A stretch of 64,000 bases of DNA from positions 55,095,561-55,159,560 of the forward strand of contig NC_088775.1 in the NCBI RefSeq assembly GCF_954871325.1, in the 5' to 3' direction. This document shows, piece after piece, positions 11,257 through 23,114 of this stretch; positions within the stretch are counted from its first letter, which is position 1; every line of letters begins with the position of its first letter. Position numbers and translations under genes: made by a program. Origin of the DNA: Gordionus sp. m RMFG-2023 (taxonomy: Eukaryota > Nematomorpha > Gordioida > Chordodea > Parachordodidae). The notes under the pieces are model-generated. The model had not been told where the DNA came from. It saw only the letters and a program-made list of their open reading frames with translations, and did not search any database.

Positions 11257-12118
11257 AATTTAAAACCCTCACCCATTGATTTAGACCCAGTGGCTCGGGC
11301 AAGAGAGTTTAGGGGTTGGACCCCCTTCCCGATGGAAAATAGTATTAAGTAAAATTTTGTTTTTCATAATACTTTTATATTGATATCTATTTGGAAGTTT
11401 TTTTAAATTGAAAAAACCAATTTTCTATTTCTATAGTCATCTCAGAAACATCCTCTATTAGATAAAATGCGTGAAAAAATCCTAAAAATCTATGAATAAA
11501 CAATACTATAGGCATATTTCATCTTTTAAACAAATTTTTACATAAAAAAAATTTGTTAAAAATTATATTAAAAATAATTGAAAGATGGACGCTTCCCAAA
11601 GATGTTTTAAGTATGGGACCGACGTATATACTTTTCTATTTCCAAGTGTAAAAATGTATTTAGTATTAGTATATTACTTTACTAAACTAATCGCTCCAAA
11701 TAAATAATTAAGGATAAAACATATAATGTCTTCGTTTTCAATTTCAAGGTAACAAATCCATCTTATTATATCACATTTCTAAAGTCTATTTGACTTGTTT
11801 TTTATTATACCACTACTAAATTATAAAAGTAACAAAGCCAAAGACGTCGCATATTTTAAAATAGGATAAAAATTGATTTTTTTAATCATGATAATAAATT
11901 TTTTAAACTATTTTCTAAAAATTATATTGTGATTCTATATTCTTCGATCACAGTCACCTGCAGGCCTAACCTACCCGGTACAAAGGCCGGGCCTAAAAAA
12001 AACTTTTTAGAAAATTCATGGGCTGAACTGGCCCGTATATTTTAAACCCGAAATTTTAGATTGCCATTGTTAGCTAGAAAAATTAAAATAAATGTAATAT
12101 ATTATAAAAAAAATCGGG
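11257..12118. other. No gene seen; possible MITE fragment
   Basis: No coding signal. A G/C-rich patch at 11945-12055 (GGCCGGGCCTAAAAAAAACT, then GGGCTGAACTGGCCCG) resembles the GGGCC-rich MITEs at 20429 and 23115, but clear ends were not found. Confidence 0.4.
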
Positions 12119-12374
12119 CAACGTCTTAAATGAACCCTGATAAATTCTAATTTGATGATATTGGCATTTATGACTGACTTGAGAGTTCATTTAAATCAGA
12201 TTTTTCATTTATAATGAAGAGTGTGTTAAGATCAATTTTTTTTATTTTTCAAAATTAATATTTAAAAAAAATTTTTTACAAATTAGATTCCATTTATTAT
12301 ATATATTTTTGTTATACATTTCAATAGTTGATTTAGATTGTAAGAGAAGAGCTTAACTCCTTAAAAATGTTATA

Positions 12375-12645
12375 GTGGAATGGATGTGATACTAATGATA
12401 ATGAGGCAAAATCTTTAATTGACCATTTTGGTATCACCAAGACTCACAGCAAATTAGCTGGTAGGTAAAATATTTTTGCATAATAATCTATTATGATGTA
12501 TTATATTTTTAGCTTCTGGTGGCCAAACATGAAAATGGATGTATTTAATTTTGTAAAATGTTGTGACATTTGCCAATGTAGAAACGCAAGAATTGATAAA
12601 GCCAGCAATGAGTTGCATTCAATTCCTATTCCAGCAAAGGTAGTA
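12375..12645 (+). pseudogene. Integrase zinc-binding region (fossil)
   Basis: Shows the HHCC zinc-binding signature of gypsy/Ginger integrases: a HFGITKTH stretch followed by an aromatic WWPNMK motif and a CCDICQ cysteine pair. It belongs to the broken element 12119-17926. Confidence 0.65.
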
Positions 12646-13333
12646 AAGTTGATTACATAACAAACACTTCATTTGAAATTTTTTATAGTTTCGTTATTTT
12701 AATTGTATCTAATTTTTGTTTATGTATTTTATATTTTTCACTTTTAGTTTTATTAATGGTCTGTTATTATAGCTTATATGTATGTGGCACGTTTTTTATT
12801 AGTTATATTTGCATATATTGAACCATTTAAATTTTATGTCAGCTTATACCTTCTATTTTGAATCTTTTTACAAGAAATATTTAATATATTCATTTTTAGT
12901 TTCTATAATATTATTAAATACAATTGATGGTTTATATTATCTCTAAAATAAAAATATAATTAGCATATAATCTAACAATTAGAACTTATAATCTGAAAAT
13001 TAATAAATAAAATTAATATATGTCCCTTCAATCTCAGGCAATTGATATATATCATAATTTCATTTTTTAATTAATTTAGATTTTACCTCATCCTATATTA
13101 TATTATTTTAGCTGCAATTATAAATAGTGTACTTTATTATATCATGAGTCATGCCCAACCCTAAATTAACATTCATTTTATATTACATAAATTAAATTAG
13201 TAAATTAAGGCATTCACAAATGTATAAGATAGATGGCAATTTCACTTGATAATTTCTATTTTTAACCACATTAAAATTTATAAGATTAATTCCCTTCCTA
13301 ATAGAAAATATAATATAACAATAATCTTTTATT

Positions 13334-13413
13334 TTGCAAAAGTTATGGACACAAATAGGTGTTGATTTAAGTGCTTTGCTTGAAAGTGAGGATGGCTATA
13401 AATACATTGCTGG
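13334..13413 (+). pseudogene. Integrase core fragment (fossil)
   Basis: A short segment with WTQIGVDLSAL and DGYKYI, typical of the first strand of the gypsy/Ginger integrase catalytic core. It ends where the hAT at 13414-14659 is inserted. Confidence 0.6.
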
Positions 13414-14659
13414 CAGAGTTGAAAGTGGCGCGCTATACCTATCGCTATTTTTCAAAAAAATTAGCGTGCTACCGTTATCGCTATTTGTCAAAAAAAGTAG
13501 CGCGCTATTAGCTACTATTTTTTAAAAGTAGCTTTGGCTACTTTTTATAAATAAAATTAAGAAACAAATTTGTTTTATTTTTTTTGCTTATAATGTTATT
13601 GTATAGTAAATATATAAAAATCAACATTTATAATATTAAAATATAGTTAGTTTTGATTATAAAAAAATTTATGTAATAAAAATAAATATTTATGGTAATT
13701 TGTTACATTTTATAAGTTTTTACCTTGTGTTATGTGTCCAACTATCTGCCGTGATACATATATATGATATCTCTGATAACTCTACTATTAGAGAATCTTT
13801 TATCACTAAAGTTATCTGCTATTTTATCCATTAGTTTCTGGCGGCATAAAATTGTTGTACCAGGGGATAGAGTTTCAATCATCATGGTAAATGATGGATT
13901 ATCAACCAAGGACATTGGCTGAACTGTATAAATTATAAAATCAACAATAACTTTATCAGCCAATTTCTGAGAAATATTGTCATTTGCAATTATTAATTAA
14001 TTTGGTTTGAATTGAGTTAGTCTTTTTGCGTGTAGTCGCCTATACCAAAATTATTTAGATGTTTCTCCATTTCCTTAAAACTAATGAACAGTCTTAAAAA
14101 ATAAATATTGTAAGAATGTAAAAATGACAATTTACCTTTAGGTGTTTCTTGAGGTTATAGCTACTGGATTGATTTGAGGAAATATTTTTTTTTACATTTT
14201 AAACAAATAAATTTGAAGCCAGTTTTGATTATATATTATTTTAAAAAAATTTCAAATCTAGGAAATGGGAAATTTGTATTATAGCTATTAAGAACATTTT
14301 CTTCCTTGGTATCTTCTATTTCATTAATATTATTGTCTGAATCACTTTCAACGATTTGGATATCCATAGGCGATGACATTTTAAATTATTAACACATGAT
14401 TTAGGTTTATAATACAAATGAAAATATAAATTACAAATTGAAAATATATTTCAATTTTAAAATTAAATAATAAATCATAAAAATTATAATTAATTATGAT
14501 ATATTTAAATTTTCATGCTTATACTTACCTTCATTATATTTTTTAAAAGTAGCTAAGTAGCGCGCTAAAAAATTAAATAATTACAAAAAAAGTAGCCGCT
14601 ATTAGCTATAGCTACCAATAAAGATAGCGCACAAGTAGCTCGCTACTTTAACAACTCTG
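13414..14659 (-). mobile_element. hAT deletion derivative, CAGAGTTG ends
   Basis: Left end CAGAGTTGAAAGTGGCGCGC; right end CTACTTTAACAACTCTG. Exact 8-bp target duplication ATTGCTGG at 13406-13413 and 14660-14667, inside the integrase fossil. Both ends carry AGTAGCGCGCTA subterminal repeats. The minus strand keeps the transposase start (ATG at 14379) and part of the linker region but not the catalytic core. The element at 27910-35186 is a second copy of this family. Confidence 0.9.
13742..14379 (-). pseudogene. hAT transposase N-terminal remnant
   Basis: Starts MSSPMDIQIVESDSDNN with an acidic leader. Near 14240-14150 comes a degenerate BED finger (FICLKCKKKYFLKS...NLKKHLK), and after it a splice-donor-like GTAAATTG. 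The segment 13963-13742 reads MADKVIVDFIIYTVQPMSLV and TILCRQKLMDKIADNF, the conserved pre-catalytic region of BED-hATs. The catalytic DDE region and dimerisation domain are missing. Confidence 0.65.
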
Positions 14660-14865
14660 ATTGCTGGAACGGTTGATTACTTCATCAAATATATACCCTT
14701 TAAAAGATAAAATGAAATCGTTATCGTGCTTCCCCCATATAGGGTAAAAGTATAACAAATTTGGTAAAAAAAATATTATATTTTAGATTCAAATTAATGA
14801 TCAAGGGCGTGAGTTTGTGGTTTTGGACGAAATAAGAAATAATTATCACAAAAACGTATACCTTA
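14660..14865 (+). pseudogene. Integrase core fragment, distal part (fossil)
   Basis: Begins at the duplicated target ATTGCTGG on the far side of the inserted hAT. It contains the VDYFIKYIPF and NDQGREFV-like motifs of gypsy/Ginger integrases. Part of the broken element 12119-17926. Confidence 0.55.
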
Positions 14866-15575
14866 TTTATAACGCATGTCTTATTTATATCGCATTTCTT
14901 ATTTATATCACATATCTTATTTATATCGCATATCTTATTAATTTGTTTTTCTCATCTTAATCTGTACTAAATTTCATGTACAAATTAAATAAAGTATTAC
15001 ATATAAGATACACATTATTTTTTATAATAATGAAATGATATGTATAAATATATTGTCCATCTTTTTTCTCTTTTTGTAAAATATAATTTATGTGCTTGAA
15101 ATAAATTATTTAAAAAATATTAATAACTTATATATTATTTCTAACCTTAAGTGGTAACATTGATTTTTACTGGAAATGTATTCCAGGATAAACAGCAAAT
15201 TCTTTTGGTATTTTTAAAATTTATATATATAAATTGTGAGTAGTTTAGAAATATATCAGAAATTCATATGTATTCGGTTGGTCTAGGAAGGAATACCTTT
15301 CCGGTGAAATATATTTTTTCTCAAATTTAAAATTGGCCGTCATAAATAGGGTTACCAGGTCTACCACATTTACTACTTTTTTACTATTTTTTAAAGAATT
15401 TATTTATATATATATTTTATTAGTTTTAATAGATTGTTATCTTGCCCCTTATTAAGTACCATTTTACTTGTGCTATATATTATTAATATTTGAAAAAAAA
15501 ATGTGTGACAAATTTGTGTTACTATGTTGTTTTCTCCCTCGATTGGTTCAAAAACTTAGCTAAATTACTATATAG
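14866..15575. other. AT-rich stretch with an 18-bp tandem repeat
   Basis: 14872-14942 holds about four units of CTTATTTATATCGCATAT (17-18 bp). The rest shows no gene; a more G/C-rich patch at 15270-15380 was not identified. Confidence 0.6.
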
Positions 15576-17591
15576 CAGTTGCCCCTACAACGGGGGGGGC
15601 GAAGCAACTGCTTCAATAAATTTGAGTGGGGGTACCTTTTTTTTTAAATTTTCTTTATTATTTAATTCTTTTACTGTTTTGTTACATCCATCATGATAAA
15701 GTGATTTCTGGTTTATAAATGTAATAATAAACCCCCCCCCACCCCTTAGATTACATTTAACAGGTGCTTTTCAATCATAGTTGATGGCACATATGATGTT
15801 TCGAAATCAGAAGCAATAGCTTTGATAGTATGATATGTTGAAAATAGTGAGACGCCAAAGCCTGTTGAAAGACTGAATGACATATATTGTATGGGAAATA
15901 CCACAGGTCTCGATATCAAGCATAATATAATATCCAAATTTGGCTCGATGAATTTACCCCTAGAATTTCTAGTTGGGCAAAGTTATGATGGCGCCTCAAA
16001 CATGAGTGGAAGAATCAATGGTGTACAGGCCTTGATTAGAGCAGAGGCGCCAAAGGCAGCTTTTATTTGGTGTTATTGTCATCGATTAAATTTAATCATT
16101 GTTCAATTATGCCAATCAATTAAAGAACTTCGAAATGTTCTAGGAATACTAGATGAGATTTATATCTATTTTAATGGTGTAAAAAGATATGAGGTACTCA
16201 AAAAATGTCAGTGTAATGATCTGAAAAAAATCGCAACGATTTCTACGCATCAAGAATACCACTCTGTAATAGTATACCTTATTTATTTAGATTTAAAATG
16301 TTTTTTTATTTAGAAGCTGGCTATCGTCATATAAAGCTATTGTAAATTTTTTCCTACTTTATGATGCCTTGAGGGCAGCTTTAACAAATTTAAAGGATTC
16401 TGAAGATCCTGCCACTTCCACTATGGCTAGTGCTATAGTCTTTAGAATATAAAAATTTGATTTTATCTTATCACTTTGTGTTTTGGATAAAATATAGTTG
16501 ATAACAAGTTTGGCTTGTACAAAATTGCAAACCATTTCGAAGGATATAGGGTATGCAATAAATCAAATTCAATTGGCAAAAGATTGCTTGATTAATTTGA
16601 GAAGTATAATAAAAATTATTGTCTTAATTATTTTTTAATCTAATAGATAATAACACTGAATTTTTAGATGTTTTTTCAAAGGCGCAAGATTTTATGAAGG
16701 AGAGAAATCTACATTTTTGATTAGGTGTGTTTTATGCTGCACTATTTAATTATTATGCAGTTTAACGAAAGATTTAATGATGATTCCATGAAATCTTTAC
16801 ATCAAACATCATTTTTTACGCCAAAGGGAATGGCAGAAAAATCAATTATTAAAGAAGATATCGAGGATATCTGTGAATTTACAATTTAAATTCAAGTAAA
16901 ATTTTCGAAGAAATGTTGAAGTTTAGAAATAAGATGGCCAAAATGGGGAATGTAATTATTACTCATGACCTAGAGGTTCAAGAATCTAAAGATTTGTCAG
17001 ATTCTGAGAATTGTAAATTTATTTAATTAAAATATTTTTACCAATACATTATTTAGCTTCTTCTGATGATGATGATAATTCAGGGACTTACGATTCAGAT
17101 TGGAAAAACTATTCATTTATTTTACCTTATCGTTTACTTTAAAATTTTTCTGCTTTACCTAATTTAAGAATTTTATATAAATATTTATTAACCATTCCCA
17201 CAACCTCATGTACTGCCGAAAGAGTCATGAGCAAAATTAAATTAATTAAAACAAGACTGCGCAGTACCATGAAAGATTCTTTTCTCAATAATTTAACCAT
17301 ATTATCAATGGGAAAAATTTTATTTAAACAATTAAATACTGATGAAATTATAAATTCTTTCGCTTTCTCTTCCCCTAATTTATCTAAATTATTAATTTAA
17401 AATAATATTTATAAAGTTATATTTTTTGCATTTTATTTATATTATATATTAAAAATTGATGTAATAAAAATTATTTTTGAAATTTATGAGTGTCATAATT
17501 ATCATTTTTTCGAAGGGGGGGATACTTTTAAAGGGGGTACTTTTCATGGGGGTATTCTGCTTCATTCGCTCAAAAAGTGTAGGGGCCACTG
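15576..17591 (+). mobile_element. ZMYM1-like hAT, CAGTTGCCCC ends
   Basis: Left end CAGTTGCCCCTACAACGGGG; right end, reverse-complemented, CAGTGGCCCCTACACTTTTT, so 13 of the first 14 bases agree. Both ends have GGGGGTACTTTT-type subterminal strings. No matching 8-bp duplication could be read at the flanks. The plus strand carries a degenerate hAT transposase (15891-17400). Confidence 0.8.
15891..17400 (+). pseudogene. ZMYM1-like hAT transposase
   Basis: An intact stretch 15891-16313 reads LVGQSYDGASNMSGRINGVQ, EAPKAAFIWCYCHRLNLIIV and onward. This is the catalytic SYDGA.NM / CYCHRLNL region of the ZMYM1 (TTF-finger) hAT branch. Downstream, frames at 16320-17000 keep family similarity (LYDALRAALTNLKDSEDP; DVFSKAQDFMKERN) between stops. 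17210-17400 gives SCTAERVMSKIKLIKTRLRS, the C-terminal dimerisation motif. The TTF finger and first catalytic strand are missing upstream. It is dead from many stops and shifts. Confidence 0.8.
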
Positions 17592-18210
17592 ATCTTACCT
17601 ATATTTTAAAACTGTTTTATCTCACATTTCTATATTAAACTTTGACATTTTCGAACTTAACCTTTAATTAATATATAAAACTTTAAGAGTTAATATTAAA
17701 TGCAAAGAATAAAGCAAAATTGCCTTAAATATCAATATAACAATAGAGAATATAATATTTAATTTTACGTGTGAGTCATAAATGTCAGTATCACTAAAAA
17801 TATCATATTTGATCTATGCACGTCAGTCATAAATGCCAATATCACTAAAAATAATGTTAAATCTTAACATGTCAGTTATAATTAAATTAGAATTTATTTA
17901 GAACAGGGTGTATTTAAAACGTTACACAGGGCCGAAAAATTTTTTATAAAAAAATCGAGCAAATAGTACTTTTGCAGGTGTCTCTGATATTGAATTTGAT
18001 ATTAATTTTATAAATTTTTGCATTTCTAATAACTTTTTATATTGAGCTAAATTTTAATTGTTATTAAGCACTATATATTATATTTGCGCTTTCAAATGTT
18101 TGTCAAATTTCATGCAAAGACTGTGTCTTAATATGAGACTTAAAAATTTTGAAAACATAACTTCTCTTCAAAATTTAATGGTAATATAATTATTTTACTT
18201 ATATATCCAT
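17592..18210. other. No gene; right flank of the integrase fossil
   Basis: Contains two imperfect copies of GTCAGTCATAAATGCCAATA (17780 and 17825 regions), which match inverted sequence near 12150-12190. From 17927 to 18210 nothing recognisable was seen. Confidence 0.5.
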
Positions 18211-18447
18211 CAGAGACCTGCAGAGGTACCATTTGCATGGCCCAGCCATATTTTTTTCCCAAAATTTTTTTAATTTTTATAGCTAATAATGGCGATTTAA
18301 AATATTTGGTTTTAAAATATACGGCCCAGCGTGGGTATTTAAAAAAATTGCTAGGCCCGGCCAAGGTAAATATAAAAAATTAATATATGGCCCTGCCCAT
18401 GTATCCGGGCTGGGAAAGATTGGGCCAGATTTAGGGCTAGGTCTCTG
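18211..18447. mobile_element. 237-bp hAT-type MITE
   Basis: Ends CAGAGACCTGCAG and, inverted, TTTAGGGCTAGGTCTCTG, sharing CAGAGACCT. The flanks ATATCCAT (18203-18210) and ATATCTAT (18448-18455) match at 7 of 8 positions. The interior is G/C-rich relative to its surroundings, with GGCCCAGC and GGCCCGGCC words. No coding capacity. Confidence 0.8.
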
Positions 18448-18639
18448 ATATCTATTAAATAAACCTAAAAGAACAAATGATATCATAAAGCTGGTAGATT
18501 AAAAGATTAAAAAATATTTTTAATTGAAGAGAAAAAAACTGTAAGAAACCAATTTAAGATATGATATAAAAGATTCAGCCTAAGACATGACGTTATAGAT
18601 TGATGTTAGTAAGTATTAATCATGCATTACATATGCTGC

Positions 18640-19340
18640 ACTCAGATTTTCAGTTCTTCTATAATTCTCGTTCAGGCATGATGCCGATTTTTGCATTTTT
18701 CTCTTATTTTACCAATAGGTTTTTTTAAAATCTATCTACCAACTGGTTGAAGCTTTAAAAAATATGCACTAATTAATGGTATATGTTTCACAATTAATGC
18801 TTCTAGAAATCTAATTGACTTCATGTTTAAGGCGTGATACTACAATTTTTATTTGGCTCATAATTCATTTACTATTTTATTCTTGGCGAAATTGATTGGA
18901 TGATATAAGCAATGCATATAGCATGATGTGATGAATTTTAGAATTTTCCCTTATTTTGCCAATTTTTTTTTCCATATTAAACCATCTAATCTACCAAACA
19001 GATTGAAGAAATAAAGTGTTCTAATTCTATTTGGTTGCATTAAAAATTAGTATTTTCAAAATTTGGCTCACTTTACGCTTAAAGTGTGATGTCAGCTTAC
19101 ATTTTCTTTATAATTCGTTTTTTTGGTTGGCAAAATGATTGAAAAGTTAATAAGTACTATTCAGGCATTAAATATAACGTAAACTATATTTATTTCTTCT
19201 AAATATTCCACTCCAATATAATTCCAATTTTTCTTATTTTGCTTATAACATTTTTTCTTTATATTGTTTACCAAACAAAATTTTCATAATAAATGCTTTC
19301 AGTCACTTTTTAATGGTAAAATTGGCTAAAATATTGCTGC
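18640..19340 (+). repeat. Old tandem repeat of about 240 bp
   Basis: Three diverged units share, in order, a TTTTTCTCTTATTTTACCAA-like string (near 18695, 18945 and 19225), a TCTACCAA(C/A) string, a CTAATT block, TTTGGCTCA and TTTA(A/C)G(C/G)(C/T)T(A/T)AA(A/G)GTGTGAT. The match is imperfect and was read by eye only. Confidence 0.4.
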
Positions 19341-20195
19341 TAGTAGTTTTTTCCTCTAAAAATATTTTACAACCTTTCCTCCTCCTTTGATAAATCCTGG
19401 CGGTGTCACTGGCTAGACATCACCAAGGTTGATATTTAATTTTATAGCATTCAAATCATAAATATGTAAAGTAAATTCTTAAAAATAAACACTTTAAAAT
19501 AAATAATATTTAAAATAGGAATAATTTCTGGGCATTCTGAGAAATTGAACAAAAAAAAATTCGGCGAAAATTTAATTTGTACTTAGAAAAATTTTCTTCA
19601 ATTTTATGAAAAATATAAATTCAGTAAAGATTCATAGCTTAAAGAAATTTGCAATTAATGAAAAAAAATTCTAAGCATTTCAGTTTTTATTCTGAGCAAA
19701 ATAATATTATAAGTGTAATAAAATGATTGGCAATCAATATTTATAATCACTCATAAGCTGTATATTAAAACTAATATTCTCATAAAATGTAAAATGAGGT
19801 AATTAAAATTTAAGAAATTATATTCTTGTAAAAAAAAAAAATTTTTAATATTTATATTTTTAAAGCCTACTTTAAAATACAATACTACTTTTTAGTTTCT
19901 TAAAAATTTAACATTAAACATATTTTATAAAATTTACATTTTTTTTAATTTATTTTATTAGTAATTAAAATCAAAATCTTTATATTATAAATAATTTTTG
20001 GAATGGAAAAATATTTTAAAAAATCAGCATTAATAAAAGTTATAATTAATACTGTTACCTGTTATATTTTTAACCAAAATTAATTATTTATATTATGATA
20101 TAGATAATTATAACTGAAATTGTTATTTCTTTATCTATGGTTTTAGCCTGCAGAAAATCTGGTAATAGGCCAACAAAAATTATTGAGTTTGTTAC
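19341..20195. other. AT-rich stretch without a gene
   Basis: No open frame or known element end was recognised. One G/C patch near 19370-19425 (CCTCCTCCTTTGATAAATCC) may be a fragment of an element end. Confidence 0.4.
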
Positions 20196-20428
20196 CAGAG
20201 TTGGGCGAGTACCGCAAATACTTGTAACTAAGATAAAGATCCTTTTGTATCTTGTACTTTTTTGACATTTTTAATAAGATACTAGTATCTGTTTCATGTT
20301 TAAAATTTTACACATCACAGTTTATATTTTATTTTCCTCGAGAATCTTGTATTAAATTACTTATTTATTTTCACCATATTTTAAATATGATGACAATCAA
20401 AAATAGCTGGAAAATTTACAACTCATAT

Positions 20429-20762
20429 TAGAGATCGGCCGAGCCTATTTATTTAAAAAAATAAATCTGGTTTGGGCTGGGTCGGGCCTTAGAAATTTTT
20501 TTAAAATGTCTAAATTTATCCATTTTATGTTAAATTTTTTATGTAAAATAAAAGTATTTTATTTTATTTAAAGAAACTAGACACCTTATAACATATCGTT
20601 TATTTTGAGTAATTAGAAAAATTAATTTCTATATTAAATAAATTCGGACAGGAACGGGCTAGTAAATTTTTTAAAAAAATATTTGTGTTCGGGTCGGGCC
20701 GGACAAAACTTTAAAAAAATTTAGGGCCGGGCTTGAAAATTTAGGTCCGATGCAGATCACTA
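20429..20762. mobile_element. 334-bp GGGCC-rich hAT MITE
   Basis: Ends TAGAGATCGGCCGAGCC and, reverse-complemented, TAGTGATCTGCATCGGACC. Exact 8-bp duplication ACTCATAT at 20421-20428 and 20763-20770. The interior carries GGGCTGGGTCGGGCC and GGGCCGGGCTTG blocks near its ends. Same family as 23115-23443. Confidence 0.9.
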
Positions 20763-20934
20763 ACTCATATTAAAGTAGAGATAAAAAATAACAACACCAA
20801 AAGCCAAAATTATATTATATATATAAATGTTACTCAATAGAATATCATACCAATTTTATGTAACATGGAAGGGAAGAAGGTAGTGAAATTTAAATTATGG
20901 AATTAAGTTCCAGTGAATCAAATCCCAATTTAAA

Positions 20935-21075
20935 ATCTTATATGGAATTTTTTTAAAAATAAAAGTTAAAAAAGACAATGAACAGGCTAAATGTAAAAAC
21001 CTTTATTTACAAAAAATGATAAAGGTTTAAACCAAATTTTGTTAAACATATTAAAGTATATTATTTATGTACGGT
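20935..21075 (+). pseudogene. BED-finger remnant of the outer hAT
   Basis: The translation gives SYIWNFFKIKVKKDNEQAKC with the W..FF and AKC hallmarks of a BED finger; the second cysteine and the histidines are eroded. Later sequence to 21300 is out of frame but keeps transposase-like words. Confidence 0.45.
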
Positions 21076-21595
21076 TAGAAGTAGCATGAGTTATCTTAAA
21101 AATTTAATTTTACAATATTGTCTACCTTTATTAAAAGCTGCCCAAGATGAGAAAGAAAGAATTTTCCTGTGATATGAATATAATGAGGCTTTTTTGAAAT
21201 CAATATCAAAAACTTATGGATTGAGTCAGATGATAAAAAAAATGCTTTCAAAATATATTAATAAAAGAAGCCCTAAATATAGTACCAGGTATATAAACAA
21301 GCTTAAACTATAACACCCATAGATTTAAAATCTAATAAACAGATGGAGGTTTAAATTATATAAAAGGAAGTTCGAAATACATTATAAATGCTTAAATATT
21401 ATCCTTCCATTCAGTGGCGTAGCCAGAATTGATCCATGGGGGGGGGGGGGGGGGGGGGGGTTAAAAATTTTTTGGGGTCTTCGCCCCCAAACTGCATTTT
21501 AAAAATTTGCCAATATTTTGTGCTTTATTAGTGTCTTATAGTAGTAGCCAGCATAAATGAAAAAAATATTAGTAACAAAATTTTGGGCAAATTTA

Positions 21596-22778
21596 TAGTG
21601 TTGTAAACGAACGCGTTCAAAATGAACGCTTTCGTGAACGAAGTTCGTTTTTTTGAAAAAAGGTGATGAACGGCGTTCGTTTTTTTAAAAAAGGTGATGA
21701 ACGGCGTTCGTTTTTTTAAAAAAAGGTGATAAACGGCGTTCGTTTTTTTGAAAAAAGGTGATGAACGGCGTTCGTTTTTTTGAAAAAAGGTGATGAACGG
21801 CGTTCCTTTTTTTTGACGAACTTTGAACGCGAACGCGTTCCTTTTCTTTGATGAACGCGTTCAATTTTACGTTCGTTCAATTTTAAAAACACTTTTTATT
21901 TTTATTTATTTGAAAAATTAATATTAATCCGCATTTTTTAACAAAAAAGTCTTATATTTTTTAATCAGCTGTTTTTACTTTTTCCTTTTTCATATTGCAA
22001 TTAACGTACCATAGTGCTACTGCTATAGAAGATAAGATTAAAGTTTATTAATTTGAATATTTTATATTTTAATTTAATAGATTAGCATTTGCATGGATAT
22101 AAATATTTCATCATCAGATTCTGAAAATCAAAATTCAATATTAGATGAATTAGAATTACCATGGCCCAAATATCAAAAGTATTTCACTGTTTTAAAATCA
22201 ATTCCGAGATATCCTTTTTATTTGACGAGGAAGATGAGGGCAGATTGGAGGATGATAACATAGCTCAATTTTTTGAAACAATGGATAAAACATTAAATGT
22301 TTTTAATAAATTCCCCCTTTTAAAAGAATTGTTTATCAAGTATAACACCGCAATCCCTTCATCCGCCCCTGTTGAGCGAGTTTTTAGTATAGCTAACGCT
22401 GTATTAACTGACAAGCGTTCATGCCTATCAGATGAAAATTTTGAAAAGCAATTATTATTAAAAATTAATAAGAAAAATTTTTTTATAAATTAATTTTTTT
22501 ATCGCTCTATTATATTGTATTTATAATTATATTATTAAAATAAAACTATTATTTTTTATCATGGCTAATATATTGTGTTGAAAAATATAAGGCATTTATT
22601 TATATTAAATTAAATTTTTAAAAAAATTTATCATAAAATTTTGAACGTATGAACGCGTTCATGAACTTGAACGTGTTCCTTTTTTTGAATTTGAACGTGA
22701 ACGTGAACGCGTTCGATTTTTGTCAATGAACGTTGAACGCGAACGCGTTCGATTTTTTTAAAAATGTTTACAGCACTA
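21596..22778 (+). mobile_element. hAT deletion derivative, GAACGCGTTC-rich ends
   Basis: Ends TAGTGTTGTAAACGAACGCG and, reverse-complemented, TAGTGCTGTAAACATTTTT. Exact 8-bp duplication CAAATTTA at 21588-21595 and 22779-22786. Many GAACGCGTTC palindromes lie at both ends. Five tandem 31-32 bp units (core GGTGATGAACGGCGTTCG) occupy 21655-21815. The plus strand keeps a transposase start (22094) and C-terminus (22161-22493). A second, more deleted copy lies at 56460-57321. Confidence 0.92.
22094..22493 (+). pseudogene. hAT transposase, ends only
   Basis: Start MDINISSSDSENQNSILDEL, then LPWPKYQKYFTVLKS. After an internal deletion and frame change, 22200-22493 reads EEDEGRLEDDNIAQFF and LFIKYNTAIPSSAPVERVFS, the hAT dimerisation signature, ending KINKKNFFIN. 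The catalytic residues are missing. The copy at 56818-57009 preserves the same start. Confidence 0.8.
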
Positions 22779-23114
22779 CAAATTTATGATTTATATGTGA
22801 CTGAGAGCATTGTTCTGAAAATTTTATCAATGTTTAGTCAATTGTAAATTAATTCAATCCATTCGGTGTAGAAAGAATAATAAAATCGCCCCCTAAACCT
22901 CCCATTTTTTATGACACTCAATATATCTTATTATATGTTAAAAATAATTTTTTTAATTAAATTTTTTTTTCATATAACAAAATTTTGCAGAGAATTTCAC
23001 TATAGATTTTATTTTATCATTAAAATACTTTAGTATAAATAACACCCCTTTATTTAACTATGTATTGATTTTAATGATAACAAATGAGTATAATAAAACA
23101 TTAATAATTCTTAT

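Larger units (their letters stand above)
12119..17926 (+). mobile_element. Broken integrase element with inverted ends (Ginger- or gypsy-like fossil)
   Basis: Pieces of a retroviral-type integrase lie on the plus strand at 12375-12645, 13334-13413 and 14660-14865. The flanks at about 12119-12200 and 17770-17926 are inverted copies of each other, sharing ATATTGGCATTTATGACTGAC and AAATTCTAATTTxAT-type blocks. The right end read inwards starts TGTAACGTTTTAAAT. Inverted rather than direct flanks favour a Ginger-type DNA transposon over a gypsy LTR element. No gag, protease, reverse transcriptase or LTR pair was seen. Two hAT elements (13414-14659 and 15576-17591) are inserted in it. It is old and broken, with several breaks besides the insertions. 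Confidence 0.45.

Noticed and set aside
13334-13525. 63-codon plus-strand frame as one protein
   Set aside because: It fuses an integrase fragment with the end of the inserted hAT at 13414; the second half is not protein-coding.
18140-18486. Two overlapping minus-strand frames
   Set aside because: They run through the 237-bp MITE and owe their length to its higher G/C content.
21438-21460. Run of 23 G as a possible functional G-quadruplex
   Set aside because: It lies at the variable subterminal position where this hAT branch commonly has G runs; length may also be a sequencing artefact.
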